Shown piece by piece: positions 5,523 to 6,429 of a stretch of 6,429 nucleotides of DNA. Location: positions 1 to 6,429 of the forward strand of contig CAMDRK010000157.1 in the NCBI GenBank assembly GCA_945906715.1, read 5' to 3'. The stretch is from Nitrospira lenta. Its GTDB lineage: Bacteria > Nitrospirota > Nitrospiria > Nitrospirales > Nitrospiraceae. Within the stretch, counting starts at the first letter, position 1. The number at the start of each line of letters is the position of its first letter. Made by a program: the position numbers and the translations under genes. Below the pieces are notes generated by a model, which ran no database searches, was not told where the DNA came from, and saw only the letters and a list, made by a program, of their open reading frames with translations.

Positions 5523-6386
5523 ATGCGTACAGTGAAACGACGGTCACGGCGGGTATTCGTGATGGTGATGAGTGTGGCGCTCGCCACGCTGGCGGGGTGT
5601 GAAACCAATCCTTATACAGGACGGTCGCAGTTACTCATGACCTCCGTTTCGCAAGAAATGCAAATGGGCGCGCAAGCCTATGATCAGGTCAAGAGTGACC
5701 CCAAGATGCGTCCGTCGCAAGATCCGCGCGAGGTCGAACCGGTCAAGCGTGTGGCGGCTCGTATCGTCGAAGCGGCCAAGCGTTCGAAGTATGCCGAGAT
5801 GGCGAATCAGTTTCAGTGGGAAGTGACGGTCATCAAAGACGACAAGACGCCGAATGCTTTTGCGCTGCCCGGGGGCAAGATGGCGGTGTATACCGGCATC
5901 TTTCCCATGGCCAAGACGGAAGCAGGGCTGGCTGCCGTTATGGGGCATGAAGTTGTCCATGCCTTGGCCCGACACGGTGCCGAACGGATGAGCCAGGGCC
6001 AGCTGACGAATGCCGGACTTCAGATCGTTGGCGCAGCAGCTGGGGCGTCTGGCAGGGGCGGGATGTTGGGGCAAGCGACGATGGCGGCGCTTGGTGTCGG
6101 TGCGAAGGTGGGAGTGTTGCTGCCCTTCAGTCGAAAGCATGAATCGGAGGCGGACTACATTGGGATTCTGCTCGCGGCGGATGCCGGCTATGACCCACGC
6201 GAGGCTGTAGCCCTGTGGGAACGAATGGGCCAGACGTCCAGTGGCGGTGCACCGTCAGAGTTTATGTCTACGCATCCAAGCCACGAGACCCGCATCGATC
6301 AGCTGAAAAGGTGGATGCCTGAGGCCATGGCTATTTATCAGTCCAAGCAGCCGGTGCCTGCGGCATTGTTGCCGACCGTTCCGTAG
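5523..6386 (+). CDS. M48-family zinc metalloprotease lipoprotein (LoiP/Oma1-like)
   Basis: The 287-residue protein begins with a lipoprotein signal: a very basic n-region (residues 1-10), a hydrophobic stretch (11-22) and lipobox LAGC with the lipidated cysteine at 26. Glu at +2 gives no Asp retention signal, so outer-membrane sorting facing the periplasm is expected. NPYTGRSQL right after the cysteine is typical of this family. The catalytic motif HEVVH is at 142-146, with E143 as general base. The third zinc ligand is E207 in HESEAD, followed by D211. H251 in STHPSHETRI matches the regulatory His switch described for BepA. A Gly/Ala-rich segment (about 170-196) separates the two metal motifs. 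There is no C-terminal TPR domain, so it is closer to E. coli LoiP than to BepA. Such proteases usually take part in envelope protein quality control. The signal also resembles a Tat motif (SRRVFVM, 8-14). It is divergent from rnhC; its own promoter is not obvious. Confidence 0.95.
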   Translation: MRTVKRRSRRVFVMVMSVALATLAGCETNPYTGRSQLLMTSVSQEMQMGAQAYDQVKSDPKMRPSQDPREVEPVKRVAARIVEAAKRSKYAEMANQFQWEVTVIKDDKTPNAFALPGGKMAVYTGIFPMAKTEAGLAAVMGHEVVHALARHGAERMSQGQLTNAGLQIVGAAAGASGRGGMLGQATMAALGVGAKVGVLLPFSRKHESEADYIGILLAADAGYDPREAVALWERMGQTSSGGAPSEFMSTHPSHETRIDQLKRWMPEAMAIYQSKQPVPAALLPTVP

Positions 6387-6429
6387 GTCGAGGCATTCGC
6401 GGTGTGCCCTTGAAAGCGTGGCGTTCCAG

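Noticed and set aside
5631..6140. Minus-strand reading frame of 169 codons inside the M48 gene
   Set aside because: Shadow of the protease gene, whose catalytic motifs and strong ribosome site are on the plus strand.

Overview
This is an ordinary core-genome segment of a Gram-negative-type bacterium with a moderately GC-rich chromosome. The lineage is probably Nitrospirota (Nitrospira-like), but that is inference from the gene mix and not proof. The mix is a long E. coli-style RpoD with region 1.1 and a large non-conserved region, a type III RNase H, and an M48 lipoprotein with a typical Gram-negative lipobox. I see no mobile element, CRISPR array, prophage or toxin-antitoxin module, and no multi-gene system that looks new.

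Layout. Bases 1-75 are the region upstream of dnaG, with no promoter I can defend. DNA primase dnaG (76-1890, +) and the housekeeping sigma factor rpoD (1893-3728, +) are separated by 2 nt. The rpoD ribosome binding site lies inside the last dnaG codons, so the pair is a translationally coupled form of the macromolecular-synthesis operon. Bases 3729-3831 hold a near-consensus sigma-70 promoter (3754-3782) and a hairpin leader for a CAT-anticodon tRNA (3832-3908), best read as tRNA-Ile2. Sixty bases after the tRNA, a TTG codon with a Shine-Dalgarno sequence opens a 258-residue coiled-coil plus C4 zinc-ribbon protein (3969-4745, +). No terminator is visible between them, so its mRNA may come from the tRNA transcript.

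On the other strand, a short RNase HIII gene (4742-5404, -) meets the zinc-ribbon gene tail to tail with a 4-nt overlap of stop codons. The 118-nt divergent gap 5405-5522 holds a good minus-strand promoter for the RNase H gene and a strong Shine-Dalgarno sequence for a plus-strand M48 metalloprotease lipoprotein (5523-6386). Bases 6387-6429 show nothing recognisable.

Together the genes serve information processing (primer synthesis, promoter recognition, AUA decoding, RNA/DNA hybrid removal) and envelope quality control. The points most worth checking are the RNase HIII without its N-terminal substrate-binding domain, the twin-arginine-like lipoprotein signal on the M48 protease, the structured leader of the tRNA with its anti-D-arm complementarity, and the apparent tRNA-mRNA cotranscript.
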